This document shows positions 53,229 through 62,826 of a DNA stretch of 64,000 bases, one piece after another. Source of the DNA: Arachidicoccus rhizosphaerae (GTDB lineage: Bacteria; Bacteroidota; Bacteroidia; Chitinophagales; Chitinophagaceae). The stretch lies in contig NZ_FNQY01000013.1 of assembly GCF_900107765.1 (NCBI RefSeq), forward strand, positions 62,001 through 126,000. Reading direction: 5' to 3'. How positions within the stretch are numbered: the first letter of the stretch is position 1; the number at the start of each line of letters is the position of its first letter. The notes beneath the pieces are model-generated. The model had not been told where the DNA came from and ran no database searches. It worked only from the letters and a program-made list of their open reading frames with translations. The position numbers were made by a program, and so were the translations under genes.

Positions 53229-54671
53229 ATGAGTACCCAACAAGAAGGAAAATTCCAGGCGATCATTTCGCATGCAAAAGAATATGGTTTTGTTTTCTCG
53301 AGTTCAGAAATCTATGATGGCCTGAGTGCCGTTTATGATTATGGTCCTTATGGCAGTGAACTGAAAAAGAATATCCGTGATTATTGGTGGAAGGCCATGA
53401 CCCAGCTCAATGAAAACATTGTAGGGATCGATGCGGCTATTTTTATGCATCCCACCACCTGGAAAGCCAGCGGTCACGTAGATAGTTTCAGTGACCCGAT
53501 GATTGATAATAAAGACAGTAAGAAAAGATACCGGGTTGATCATTTAATAGAGGCCAAGGCTGCGGAACTGGCAGAGGCCGGTGACCAGGCAGCGGCCGAC
53601 GCTTTGATCGCTGATATGGACCGTCTGCTGGCAGCTGATGATTATAAAGGACTCAGGCAGTTATTGGATGACCAGAAGATTGTCTGCAGTATTAGTAAAA
53701 CAGCGAACTGGACGGATATCCGTCAGTTTAATCTGATGTTTGACACTCAGTTGGGTTCTGTAACTGAGGAGGCCAATACCATTTATCTGCGTCCGGAAAC
53801 AGCCCAGGGTATCTTTGTCAATTTCTTAAATGTCCAGAAGACAGCCCGTATGAAAATCCCATTTGGTATTGCCCAGACGGGTAAGGCCTTCAGAAATGAG
53901 ATTGTGGCTCGTCAGTTTATCTTCCGTATGCGGGAGTTTGAACAAATGGAAATGCAGTTTTTCGTCCGCCCCGGCACGGAGCTGGAGTGGTATGAAAAAT
54001 GGAAGCAGACCCGCCTTGAGTGGCATTTAAGCATGGGGACACCTAAGGAAAAATTACGTTTCCATGATCATGTCAAACTGGCCCACTATGCCAATGCGGC
54101 TGTAGATATTGAATTTGAGTTTCCATTCGGATTTAAGGAGCTGGAAGGGATTCATTCCAGAACAGATTATGATCTGAGCCGTCATCAGGAGTTCAGTGGT
54201 AAAAAACTAACTTACTTTGATACGGAAATCAATAAGCACTATGTACCTTATGTGGTGGAGACTTCCATTGGGCTGGACCGTATGTTCCTGGCGGTACTCT
54301 CCAATAGTTATGAAGAAGAGACCATTACCAAAGAAGACGGGTCTACGGATCAACGGGTAGTATTGCATATTGCACCTAAAATTGCACCCGTCAAGCTGGC
54401 GATATTTCCATTGACCAAAAAAGACGGACTGCCCGAACTGGCGCATGAAATTTATAAAAAATGCGCTGAACAGTTCAGGTGCTTCTATGAAGTGAAGGAT
54501 GCTATTGGTAAACGCTACCGCAGGCAGGATGCGATCGGTACGCCTTTTTGTGTGACCGTTGACCACCAGAGCCTGGAGGACCAGACTGTCACCATCCGCC
54601 ACAGAGATTCCATGGAGCAGCAGCGAATCAAGATTGCAGATCTTATCTCCACTGTTCAGGCAGCGCTCTAA
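53229..54671 (+). CDS. glyS: Glycyl-tRNA synthetase, dimeric type
   Basis: A protein of 480 aa of the class II alpha2 type. Motif 2 is in FRNEIVARQFIFRMREFEQME, with flanking ETAQGIFVNFLNVQ; motif 3 region ETSIGLDRMFLAVLSNSY; the C-terminal anticodon-binding domain starts near VKLAIFPLTKKDGLPELA. An insertion of about 60 residues (Ala/Glu-rich, near residues 95-140) is present, as in many relatives. It charges tRNA-Gly. Downstream is a terminator hairpin. The Shine-Dalgarno is absent and the leader is possibly missing. Confidence 0.96.
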   Translation: MSTQQEGKFQAIISHAKEYGFVFSSSEIYDGLSAVYDYGPYGSELKKNIRDYWWKAMTQLNENIVGIDAAIFMHPTTWKASGHVDSFSDPMIDNKDSKKRYRVDHLIEAKAAELAEAGDQAAADALIADMDRLLAADDYKGLRQLLDDQKIVCSISKTANWTDIRQFNLMFDTQLGSVTEEANTIYLRPETAQGIFVNFLNVQKTARMKIPFGIAQTGKAFRNEIVARQFIFRMREFEQMEMQFFVRPGTELEWYEKWKQTRLEWHLSMGTPKEKLRFHDHVKLAHYANAAVDIEFEFPFGFKELEGIHSRTDYDLSRHQEFSGKKLTYFDTEINKHYVPYVVETSIGLDRMFLAVLSNSYEEETITKEDGSTDQRVVLHIAPKIAPVKLAIFPLTKKDGLPELAHEIYKKCAEQFRCFYEVKDAIGKRYRRQDAIGTPFCVTVDHQSLEDQTVTIRHRDSMEQQRIKIADLISTVQAAL

Positions 54672-54743
54672 AGCAGTAATAAAAAAACACAGGTGACCGA
54701 TCCCTATCAGCCACCGGTGAAAGGATACCATTTATAAGATTAG

Positions 54744-54771
54744 TGGCCCGTAAATGTATGTTTACGGGCCA
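54744..54771 (+). terminator. Terminator-like hairpin after glyS
   Basis: TGGCCCGTAAA (54744-54754) / TTTACGGGCCA (54761-54771), loop of 6 nt, followed by TTTGTG and an A-run. Also a CCCCGGTTTTGGGG hairpin about 15 nt later. Confidence 0.7.
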
Positions 54772-54893
54772 TTTGTGAAAAAAATACCCCGGTTTTGGGG
54801 CATTATCACCAAAAAACATTATTTTTAATATACAGTGCTGCCGTAGTTAATGACCCAGGCAGCCCGTAATGAACCATTTAAAATTTAAAACCC

Positions 54894-55478
54894 ATGAAGA
54901 AAGGTTGGATAATTATCGTAGTGCTCGCCATTATTTTAGGCATCTATGGCTGTAACGGATACAACGGACTGGTAAAACAGGACCAGCAGGTACAACAGGT
55001 ATGGAGTAATGTGGAAACCAATTATCAGCGCCGTACAGATCTTTACAACAGTGTCATCAAGACGATTGAAGGATCTGCTAATTTTGAGAAATCGACCTTA
55101 AATGATGTCATCAGTGCCCGTTCCAAAGCAACGAGCGTTACCGTAGACATCAATGATCCGGAAAGTCTGGCTAAATATCAGGCTGCACAGGCGCAGTTAC
55201 AAGGTGCTTTCAGCAGACTGATGGCCGTATCTGAAGCTTATCCTGATCTGAAAACAACCAAGGCTTTCCAGGATTTTCAGACGCAGATAGAGGGTACTGA
55301 AAACAGAATCAATGTTGCCCGCAGGGATTATAATACCGCTGTGAACAGCTATAACCTGACCGTAAAGACATTCCCTAAAAATATCCTGTCCGGTTTATTT
55401 GGGTTCCATGCCAAGGCTTATTATAAAGCAGATGCAGGTTCTGAAAAAGCCCCGGATATCAATTTTAATATTAAGTAG
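54894..55478 (+). CDS. LemA-family lipoprotein-like protein
   Basis: A protein of 194 aa. The N terminus (KKGWIIIVVLAIILGIYGCNG) has a hydrophobic stretch with a Cys near residue 20 that could be a lipobox (IYGC). The coiled-coil LemA helix bundle follows, with typical WSNVETNYQRRTDLYNSVIKT and YNTAVNSYNLTVKTFPKN blocks. LemA proteins are membrane-associated and often precede TPM proteins, as here (two TPM genes follow). Exact function is unknown. Confidence 0.88.
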   Translation: MKKGWIIIVVLAIILGIYGCNGYNGLVKQDQQVQQVWSNVETNYQRRTDLYNSVIKTIEGSANFEKSTLNDVISARSKATSVTVDINDPESLAKYQAAQAQLQGAFSRLMAVSEAYPDLKTTKAFQDFQTQIEGTENRINVARRDYNTAVNSYNLTVKTFPKNILSGLFGFHAKAYYKADAGSEKAPDINFNIK

Positions 55479-55548
55479 TCCCCGGTGCTGCATATATCTG
55501 GTCTGAGCAGACTTGATCTGCCCAGACTGGAATTAAATTCTCCTTGAC

Positions 55549-56010
55549 ATGCAATTATTTAATAAGAAAAAAGATCCCGGTTATTTTACACCTGAGGAGC
55601 AAACCGACATTGTTCAGGCGATTAAAAAAGCAGAAACGGCAACCAGTGGTGAAATTCGGCTCTACGTGGAAGGACGCTGCAAATATGTGGATGCACTGGA
55701 CCGCGCAAAGGAAGTCTTTGATGAACTGCGGATGTTTGAAACTGCCGCCAGAAACGGGGTATTGATATATCTGGCCATGAAGGACCGTCAGCTGGCCGTC
55801 TTTGGAGACGAAGGGATTCATGCTAAAGTCGGGATGGATTTCTGGAAACAGAAGCTCTCAGAGGTTAAGGCAGCGTTTACTGAAAAGTCCTATGGCAAGG
55901 GACTCACTTTGATGATCTTATCTATAGGGGAGGCCCTTAAAAAAGCTTTTCCTTATAACCAAGTTGATGATATCAACGAGCTGCCGGACGATATTGTCTA
56001 TGGCAAATAG
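55549..56010 (+). CDS. TPM-domain protein (YgcG/TLP18.3 type), short form
   Basis: A protein of 153 aa with a single TPM domain: ATSGEIRLYVEGRCKYVDAL near the start, the EKSYGKGLTLMILSIGEALKKAFP C-terminal helix, and the central AVFGDEGIHAKVG. No signal peptide is seen, so it is probably cytoplasmic or loosely membrane-associated, unlike the next gene. It is in a tight order with LemA (70 nt upstream) and a second TPM protein (17 nt downstream). Confidence 0.88.
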   Translation: MQLFNKKKDPGYFTPEEQTDIVQAIKKAETATSGEIRLYVEGRCKYVDALDRAKEVFDELRMFETAARNGVLIYLAMKDRQLAVFGDEGIHAKVGMDFWKQKLSEVKAAFTEKSYGKGLTLMILSIGEALKKAFPYNQVDDINELPDDIVYGK

Positions 56011-56027
56011 CTTTAAAATATTGACAC

Positions 56028-56849
56028 GTGTCTTTTTCTTTTCCTTATACTATTCGAAGATTTTTCCTGGTGCTGCTGTGCATGGTCACTTTTTTCAGTG
56101 CCCGCAGTTTTGGACAGGACCCTGCTATATTGCCAGTGCCAAATCCCCCCAGATTACTGGTAGATAAGGCAGGTGCCCTAATCCCGGAACAGGCGGAGAT
56201 TTTGGAAAATAAGCTGGTGGCATTTGATGACAGTACCTCCAATCAGATTAGTGTGGTGATCATACCCACCCTGAATGGTTATCCTATTGAAGAATATGCC
56301 ACAAGGCTGTATCGTGCCTGGGGGATAGGCGGCAAGAAAAATAATAATGGCGTACTACTCTTAATAGCCTTAAATGACCGGCAGGTCAAAATTGAAATTG
56401 GCTACGGATTGGAAGGGGCTATCACGGATGTACAGAGTAAGAGTATTATTGAAAACGACATAGCGCCTTACTTTAGAAAAGGAGATCAGGAAAATTATTA
56501 CAGAGGCATTGATCAGGCGATTAATTCCCTGGAGAAGGCGGCCGTGGGTGAGTATAAAGTTCCCAGGGATACATCTGATGATTCAGGTGGCAGTGCCATT
56601 GTGTTCTTTATCATACTGGCCATTGTCATCTTTATCTTAATCGCATCCAAAGGCGGTGGCGGAGGTGGCGGGGTCGCCAGTCATGGCGGCTGGTCCAATA
56701 TCCTTTTACCAATGATCCTGGGCAATGCCATGGGCCGCGGTAGTGGCGGTGGTGGATTCGGAGGCGGTTTTGGCGGCGGCGGAGGCGGCGGCTTCGGTGG
56801 ATTTGGTGGAGGCAGCAGCGGCGGAGGTGGTGCCAGCGGCGGCTGGTAA
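56028..56849 (+). CDS. Secreted/membrane TPM-domain protein with Gly-rich tail (YgcG family)
   Basis: A protein of 273 aa starting at a GTG that gives a signal peptide (RRFFLVLLCMVTFFSARSFG, likely cut before QDPA). TPM domain at about residues 45-170 (LVDKAGALIPEQAEILENKL, YRAWGIGGKKNNNGVLLLIA), then a hydrophobic segment at about 190-206 and an extremely Gly-rich tail (GGGGGGFGGFGGGSSGGGGA), typical of YgcG. The protein is probably anchored in the inner membrane with the TPM domain outside. Function unknown; linked to LemA in many genomes. Confidence 0.88.
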   Translation: MSFSFPYTIRRFFLVLLCMVTFFSARSFGQDPAILPVPNPPRLLVDKAGALIPEQAEILENKLVAFDDSTSNQISVVIIPTLNGYPIEEYATRLYRAWGIGGKKNNNGVLLLIALNDRQVKIEIGYGLEGAITDVQSKSIIENDIAPYFRKGDQENYYRGIDQAINSLEKAAVGEYKVPRDTSDDSGGSAIVFFIILAIVIFILIASKGGGGGGGVASHGGWSNILLPMILGNAMGRGSGGGGFGGGFGGGGGGGFGGFGGGSSGGGGASGGW

Positions 56850-56903
56850 AGGTGCCATCATTTTTATTACAAAATCGTTTCAGGCCATATAAATTAAATA
56901 AGA

Positions 56904-56948
56904 TAAAAGCTGTTCTTAAAGGTAATAACCTGCTAAGAACAGCTTTTA
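56904..56948. terminator. Bidirectional terminator after the TPM gene
   Basis: TAAAAGCTGTTCTTA (56904-56918) / TAAGAACAGCTTTTA (56934-56948), perfect 15-bp arms, with an inner AGGT/ACCT stem. Between converging genes. Confidence 0.82.
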
Positions 56949-56975
56949 TATTTTAAGGTATCGGTTAGTGAAGTT

Positions 56976-58025
56976 CTAAAGCTTTGCCTGCGTTTTCTCA
57001 AATAAATGCCGCAGACAGCCAATCATTACGGCAGCCCAGGTGGCCAGGGCAAAAAAGATAAAATATTTTGGAATCACTTTTAGAAAATCCAGGTCAAGTG
57101 TTTCTGACAGGCGGTAGGTTGATGCGGTATACATGCCTAAGGGGAAAACAAAGGCCCAGTATGTAGGGCTGTAACCACCTGAGGTTATCGGCGGTTTTAT
57201 TTTCCGGACACCATGACGCCAGATTCCCAGCATGATAAGTAATGGTATCCACCAGGATCCTGCTGACCAAAAGACTAAAGTCAGGCCTTTAATGAAAGGG
57301 ATTAAAGCCACTATTAGGTGGAAATCTTTGCCATTGACGAGTAACAGTGATCCGGCAAGCGTTGTAATGGCGGTGGCACCCATATTAATCCAGTAGGCGG
57401 CTCCGAGATCTTTTGCATGAAGCTCAAAAAAGGAAATCCTGTATACAATAAGAGACATCAGATATAAATAGAAGACGCATCCTGTCAAAAATAAACAGGT
57501 GGCAGTAAATAAAGCACCCTGGCTGTCAGGGGAGCAGTAAATAATCAAAATAGCGATTGCCTGAATAGCCACGACCGTTAAGAGCCAGCTGCCGCTTATC
57601 CCGTCTTTCAAGGGCTTCTTATGATTAGTGGTGGTAATAAAAAAGAAGAACCCATAATTTACAATAAGCCAGAAAGCAACTGCTACTGTTAATATGATTT
57701 TGCCCAACACAAGGTAATTATTGAACAAAATAACTTCGTTGCCTGTCATGCAAAGTGCAATGACAAAAGTGAACACGCCGGGACCTTTATCATAGCTTTT
57801 AAAATCCTTCATAAATGTACTCCAATGTAGTAGCCAGCTGCGCACCATGAAAATAAGCAGCAGGATAAAAACAATCACATTTATGGAATATAAGGACCAG
57901 GCCAGCCATTTGTAGCCTTCAAGTAATGCCGCAATAGATAGTATCCCGGTGGCCATTACCATGGCAAAATCCAGCGGTGAAAAATAACGTTCTGCTTTTG
58001 ACCAAAGATTAGTGGTGGTATTCAC
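56976..58025 (-). CDS. TehA/SLAC1-type (TDT family) anion channel/transporter
   Basis: A protein of 349 aa with about ten membrane segments. Family features: MVMATGILSIAALLEGYKW at the start, and the conserved WAFVFPLGMYTASTYRL near residue 290, where the gating Phe/Pro region is found. TDT proteins move tellurite, sulfite, malate or other anions. A TATATTTG box on the minus strand at 58106-58099, 74 nt upstream, may be the -7 element. A link to sulfur metabolism at 32 kb is speculative. Confidence 0.83.
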   Translation of the reverse strand: MNTTTNLWSKAERYFSPLDFAMVMATGILSIAALLEGYKWLAWSLYSINVIVFILLLIFMVRSWLLHWSTFMKDFKSYDKGPGVFTFVIALCMTGNEVILFNNYLVLGKIILTVAVAFWLIVNYGFFFFITTTNHKKPLKDGISGSWLLTVVAIQAIAILIIYCSPDSQGALFTATCLFLTGCVFYLYLMSLIVYRISFFELHAKDLGAAYWINMGATAITTLAGSLLLVNGKDFHLIVALIPFIKGLTLVFWSAGSWWIPLLIMLGIWRHGVRKIKPPITSGGYSPTYWAFVFPLGMYTASTYRLSETLDLDFLKVIPKYFIFFALATWAAVMIGCLRHLFEKTQAKL

Positions 58026-58333
58026 TGTTTGCTAACTTTATGATGTCCTATCCCTGTCTTGTTTATAAGAAGCCTTATCCGGTATCTGTCCTGTTATACA
58101 AATATAGCATTATGCTTTTTTGGGAGTTGAAAATTAATTCATTTTTCACGGGAAACGTTTAAAATGGTCAGCTAGAAAAGTGAAATGTTGACGCTTATTG
58201 CTAATAGTTGGATGGCAGCATTTTAAAAGTTTAAGGAAAGTTGTTATTAATGATTAGAATAATATGAGTTGATTTGAAAGAAATTTCTATTTGTTAAATG
58301 AAATATAAATAAACACCTATTTTCATGCAATCT

Positions 58334-58348
58334 GAAAGTTTAACTTTC
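58334..58348 (+). repeat. Small inverted repeat just before the AAA-ATPase pseudogene
   Basis: GAAAGTT-T-AACTTTC, 7-bp arms, 13 nt before the ATG at 58362. Might be an operator or mRNA hairpin. The rest of the 336-nt gap (58026-58361) shows nothing else. Confidence 0.35.
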
Positions 58349-58361
58349 AAATTACACACAT

Positions 58362-59560
58362 ATGATAAATAGAAATATAAAGACTGGTCTTTTAAATGCA
58401 TTACGAAATATGCCGGTGGTAGCCCTATTGGGGCCGAGACAGGTGGGGAAAACCACACTGGCATTAGAAATTGCCGAGCAAATTGAGGACAAAAAATCTT
58501 CTTATTTGAATCTGGAGATGGATTCCGATTTAAATAAATTGCAGGATCCTGAAAGCTATTTAAGACGTCAGGAGAACAGGCTCTTAATTATTGATGAAGT
58601 TCAACGAAAACCAGAGCTCTTTAAAGTATTAAGGGGCTAATTGATTTGAGGAAAAGGGCCGGCGAAACTTCTGGTCAATTTCTTTTGTTGGGCTCTGCCT
58701 CCAGAGATTTACTTCAGCAATCCTCTGAATCACTTGCAGGTAGAATTAGATATATGGAACTCCGCCCTTTCTCTGCCTTAGAGATATATAATTCAGATCC
58801 ACCAGGGTATAGTAATGATAAATTATGGTTTAGAGGCGGATTTCCAGACAGTTTTCTGGCTGTTAGCGACGATGAAAGTGGGCAGTGGCGCACCGATTTT
58901 ATTTCTACTTATGTAGAGCGGGATATTCCTTTGATGGGACCTCAAATCTCATCAGTAAGATTGAAACGGTTTTGGACAATGTTAGCACATTACCACGGGC
59001 AACAGGTAGTGACGACGGATTTGGCTAGAAGCCTTGGTGTGAGTCATACTACGATAAAAGCATACATGGAGATATTGACGGATTTTTATATGATCCGGCA
59101 AATCCAACCCTGGTCAGGAAACACAAAAAAGAGGTTAGTGAAAACACCGAAAACGTATTTACGGGATACGGGGTTGTTGCATAGCCTGCTGAATATTTCT
59201 GAATTTGAAGCTTTATTGGGCCATCCGATTATTGGAACTGGCTGGGAAGGGTTTGTAATTGAAAATATTGTAACTCAGTTGTCAAATAAATGGCGGTACA
59301 GTTATTATAGAACAAATGATCAGACGGAGGTTGATCTAGTACTGGAATCCCCCCGCAATGAATTATGGGCTATTGAAGTGAAAAGATATTCTGCGCCTGC
59401 TATTCGCATGGGCTTTTACAATGCATATGAAGACATGGGAGCGACCCATAAATTTGTGATTTATCCCGGCAGCGACCGCTATCCTTTAAACGATGAAACT
59501 GAGGTGATGGGCTTGATTGAATTTCTGAAGCTGTTGGAAAAGGAATCCGCTAACCATTAA
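58362..59560 (+). pseudogene. AAA_14/DUF4143 ATPase broken by a one-base deletion
   Basis: Two frames cover one gene. Frame 1 (58362-58640) has the P-loop GPRQVGKTT and Walker B RLLIIDEVQRKPELF, then meets a TAA. Frame 2 (from about 58637) continues FLLLGSASRDLLQQS and the DUF4143 C-terminal nuclease-like domain (TDQTEVDLVLE, AIEVKRYSAP). Adding one G to the GGGG run at 58633-58636 restores LRGLIDLRKRAGE with the family sequence. So it is a frameshift in a homopolymer: a pseudogene, a phase-variable switch or a sequencing error. Confidence 0.85.
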
Positions 59561-59739
59561 TGCCGGGAATAGGTGATGGGTAATTAGTTGAATGCTGAGA
59601 AATGAAAGCGCGTAAAAGAAATTTATAAAAAAGCAGAGGGTATATTTCTGCTTAATTTTTCCTTAATAAGGTTAATAGGTGGCGTATTATCCCGAAATCA
59701 ATTTAATAGATTCATGAATTATTATTGAAATCACCTGAG

Positions 59740-61086
59740 TTATGGATATTCAATAGATAATAAATGGACAAATTCATGCTTTTGCTCTAAATAAAACCCA
59801 TACTTTTTTAATTCATCCACCAGGGAGGGGAGGTGTGCGTATTCCCACTTTAATGTTATATCAAATTTTTTACTTAGAGCTGTTTCATCCAGGACGATCA
59901 TGTTTTTTAAGTAACCTAATTCGTTTGATAAATAGTCTACAAGAGATTTTGTGGTGATATTGCTGGCAATTAAATTGGGGCCATAGAAGGTAATGGACGA
60001 ATCCCGACTGTTATCAGCAGAGATATTCATTTTCCCTGAAGCGCTTTTATATTTCAGGGCATATACGTTTTGCTGCTGTTTAATTAATTTCCCTTTGAAT
60101 TTAAAGGATGCATTTAAGGCTTGCTGCGCAATTTTGTAAGCTTTGGAATAGGATTCAAAATAGGGTAAATGAACCGTTAAGCAATACATGTTTTGAACAG
60201 TGTAGTCGCCAAGTGTTGAATCCCCGGTGTTATTAACGACCCAGGTCTGAGCTGGCATTCTGAACACCTCTCTGAATAAAGAGGGTATGGTGAAGTTCAC
60301 AAATTTCAACTCGACACCCTCTTTTGTTGAGTCTTTATAGATTCCTGTTGCATTGGTTGAATCATAGGTGGCCAGCCTGACACTATATAATTCCTTTACT
60401 TTTTCTATGGCGTTATTTTTTTGCTGATTGTCTTTTTTAAGCGGAAATACAGTATGGTTCGTTGCTATCACCTCCTGAATCTTTTGAACTGTGATTGAGT
60501 CAGGGTAGGTAATGCCGACAATTACACCTTCTTTGTTTATAACGATGGTGTGGGGAATAATATGAAATTTAAATTGTTTCATGAAGTTGCTGTCACTGGA
60601 AAAATGTATGTCGGAAACATCTACATGTTTAATTGTTCGCAGTATATCTTCGTTGCTATCCATAGATATCGCAATGGTGACTAATTTATCTTTTCCAATT
60701 TTCTGTTGTAACTGATTCAGGTGTTGCAGTGCCGGCAGACAGGGGCCGCACCAGGTTGCCCAAAAATCAATGATTATTACTTTTCCTTTCAGTGAGTTAA
60801 GTTTGAGATCAACAGGACTTACCGTTTTTGAGTTTTTAGGGATAATGGCAAAACTTTGGTCAGGTATTGTATCTCCGATTGACAATAGCGTTTGCCTCTC
60901 CATTTTTATGGTGGATGGATGGCTTAGGTTAGCTGTATCCACTTTTTGACTATATGCGTTTACAGCGGCAATACTAATCATTAAAATAAGCAACGACCAT
61001 TTTGGAAATAAAAGGGAAACTAATTTAAACAAAAATAGTTTTAAGGCGATTAAAGGATTTTCCCAAAATGGTATGTTCTTTTTCAT
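59740..61086 (-). CDS. TlpA-type thioredoxin fused to a DUF3738-like domain
   Basis: A protein of 448 aa. Signal/anchor segment near residues 20-45, then a TlpA-like thioredoxin domain (about 70-210) with the active site WATWCGPCLPAL and the cis-Pro region FHIIPHTIVINKEG, then a C-terminal domain of about 230 residues resembling DUF3738 (TIGR03435), with the ending KFDITLKWEYAHLPSLVDEL. The C-terminal family is abundant in soil bacteria but has no known function. Fusion suggests a periplasmic redox role. Confidence 0.75.
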   Translation of the reverse strand: MKKNIPFWENPLIALKLFLFKLVSLLFPKWSLLILMISIAAVNAYSQKVDTANLSHPSTIKMERQTLLSIGDTIPDQSFAIIPKNSKTVSPVDLKLNSLKGKVIIIDFWATWCGPCLPALQHLNQLQQKIGKDKLVTIAISMDSNEDILRTIKHVDVSDIHFSSDSNFMKQFKFHIIPHTIVINKEGVIVGITYPDSITVQKIQEVIATNHTVFPLKKDNQQKNNAIEKVKELYSVRLATYDSTNATGIYKDSTKEGVELKFVNFTIPSLFREVFRMPAQTWVVNNTGDSTLGDYTVQNMYCLTVHLPYFESYSKAYKIAQQALNASFKFKGKLIKQQQNVYALKYKSASGKMNISADNSRDSSITFYGPNLIASNITTKSLVDYLSNELGYLKNMIVLDETALSKKFDITLKWEYAHLPSLVDELKKYGFYLEQKHEFVHLLSIEYP

Positions 61087-61204
61087 TGTATGAATTTACC
61101 TTTCTGATACTTTTGTAAATTATTTTTTTTCATCACTTAAAGCTGGCAAGGCGACACCGGGATCTATATCTTTAGGACAGTAGCATGGATAGGTTCTTTA
61201 ATGA

Positions 61205-61804
61205 TTATCCTTTATTGATCTGCAACTCCCAGGTCTCATGCCAATCCATCATGGCGTTGATTAACCGGATGCGTTGATAAGATTGTAAGTCCGGTAAGGT
61301 GATTTTTGCCAGCCTGAGAATCCCCGTTTTTAATAAATAGCTGCGGTGTACCCCGTTGAGTAAAGGACGCTCAGGCGTATCCCACTGATGGCCGTTAAAT
61401 AAGGCCAGATTTGAAAAACTGCTGTCGGTTAACAGCCCGTTTTTAAAAATCAAAATTTCGGTTTCTTTAGGTAGATCCCGGGTGAGTTCATCCAGCTTGC
61501 TGCGGTCAGTGGACTTATAGCGGTAATCAAGCTGGTCAGCCTCCACTATCTTTAAGTCCTGAATAATCCTTGGTTGATAGGGGATAAAATTTAGTTGAAT
61601 ATCCGTTTCGCTGTAGACCAGCCGGCATTTATATTTTTGAGGATCCTCAGGTAAGTCCGGATGGCCAAGGATAATTTGTTCTAGATCCTGATATATCACT
61701 TTATCCCAGTTATCCAGCTGGGTGCGTCTGAACCGCTGTTCATGTTCTGGTAGAAAATGGATCCGGTTTTGTTCTAAACGGATAGATTCAAGGAAGGGGT
61801 ACAT
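61205..61804 (-). CDS. Aminotransferase class IV, probable aminodeoxychorismate lyase
   Basis: A protein of 199 aa of the class IV PLP fold; typical parts are RRTQLDNWDKVIYQDL, ILIFKNGLLTDSSFSNLALF and the PLERPLLNGVHRSYLL turn. PabC releases pyruvate from aminodeoxychorismate to give p-aminobenzoate for folate. It overlaps pabB by 17 nt (start of this gene inside the 3' end of pabB), which indicates translational coupling and supports the pab assignment. It is shorter than classical PabC (about 270 aa), so loss of an N-terminal part is possible. Confidence 0.75.
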   Translation of the reverse strand: MYPFLESIRLEQNRIHFLPEHEQRFRRTQLDNWDKVIYQDLEQIILGHPDLPEDPQKYKCRLVYSETDIQLNFIPYQPRIIQDLKIVEADQLDYRYKSTDRSKLDELTRDLPKETEILIFKNGLLTDSSFSNLALFNGHQWDTPERPLLNGVHRSYLLKTGILRLAKITLPDLQSYQRIRLINAMMDWHETWELQINKG

Positions 61805-62813
61805 AGACTTTAGATTGCATTTCCTGATATTCTAAAAGAGGATCACTCAGAGACGTGATACCGCCTCCGCTTTTAAAAATAAGGCCTTGTTCCGTATTTT
61901 CCAAATAACGAATAATGACGCAACTGTCTATATACTCGCCATTATAATATCCCCAGACGCCGGTATAGTAATTTCTGTTATGGGTTTCTGCTGCCTGAAT
62001 GATTTGCATGGTAGCCGCCTTAGGGGCGCCTGTGATGGATCCTGCAGGCAGCATCGCTTTTAATATATCACCTGGCCTATCTTTATATTCGGGTCTAAGC
62101 GTTCCGGTAATATGGGAGCTGACCGTAAAAAGATTCTTCTGATTGGTTTTGATCTTTTCGATATACCTGAAACTTTCCACCTTTACATTACTGGCTACCT
62201 GATGGAGGTCGTTGCGGATCAGATCCACAATAGTAAACTGTTCGGCAATTTCTTTTTCGCTTAACAGTAAGTCGTTCAGGGTCGTCAGTTCATTTTCTTC
62301 AAGGGTGCCTTTCATGGGAAAACTGCTGATCTGGTCTTGATCAATCCGGATAAATGGCTCAGGAGAAAAGTGGACGAACTGATCTCCATAAAGCAGTTTA
62401 TATTTACCCTGACCTAACTCATAGAGCTCTGCAAGCGAGTAATTGGTCTGAACCCCGGTGCTGCAGGTAAGATTTACCAGGTAACTATTGCCTTTTTGCA
62501 GGCCTTCGCTTACTATATCAAAACTGCATTTATACGCTTCATAGGTAATCGGTTTTTTTTGCCACTTTAGCGGCCTGTCAGGCGTAGCAGTGCGGTGGTT
62601 ATCTAGGGTGTCTGCCGGAAAGTGGAGCCCCGGACTCTGAAAAGAAATCCGTGGCCGATCCGGGGCGCCTTCCCCAGATTCCGCTTTCAGTTCTTCCAGA
62701 CTGGAGACCTCCATTTGGCGGCCATGATAATCCGTCAGAAAGAAAAATGGGGTTTTCCGCTGATAGAGTTCATTTATCCGGTTAAAAAATACGTCCTTTG
62801 CGTCTGTTATCAT
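61788..62813 (-). CDS. pabB: Aminodeoxychorismate synthase component I
   Basis: A protein of 341 aa, the short PabB form with the chorismate-binding domain. Motifs: SFPMKGTLEENE, DLIRNDLHQVASNVKVESFR, and the C-terminal PAGSITGAPKAATMQIIQAAE with YYTGVWGYYNGEY. With PabA it makes 4-amino-4-deoxychorismate from chorismate and glutamine. Its start codon is only 13 nt from the divergent pabA start. A TATTTTTG box on the minus strand (62841-62834) lies inside pabA codons 3-5. Confidence 0.9.
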   Translation of the reverse strand: MITDAKDVFFNRINELYQRKTPFFFLTDYHGRQMEVSSLEELKAESGEGAPDRPRISFQSPGLHFPADTLDNHRTATPDRPLKWQKKPITYEAYKCSFDIVSEGLQKGNSYLVNLTCSTGVQTNYSLAELYELGQGKYKLLYGDQFVHFSPEPFIRIDQDQISSFPMKGTLEENELTTLNDLLLSEKEIAEQFTIVDLIRNDLHQVASNVKVESFRYIEKIKTNQKNLFTVSSHITGTLRPEYKDRPGDILKAMLPAGSITGAPKAATMQIIQAAETHNRNYYTGVWGYYNGEYIDSCVIIRYLENTEQGLIFKSGGGITSLSDPLLEYQEMQSKVYVPLP

Positions 62814-62826
62814 CCTAATTGGTGCC

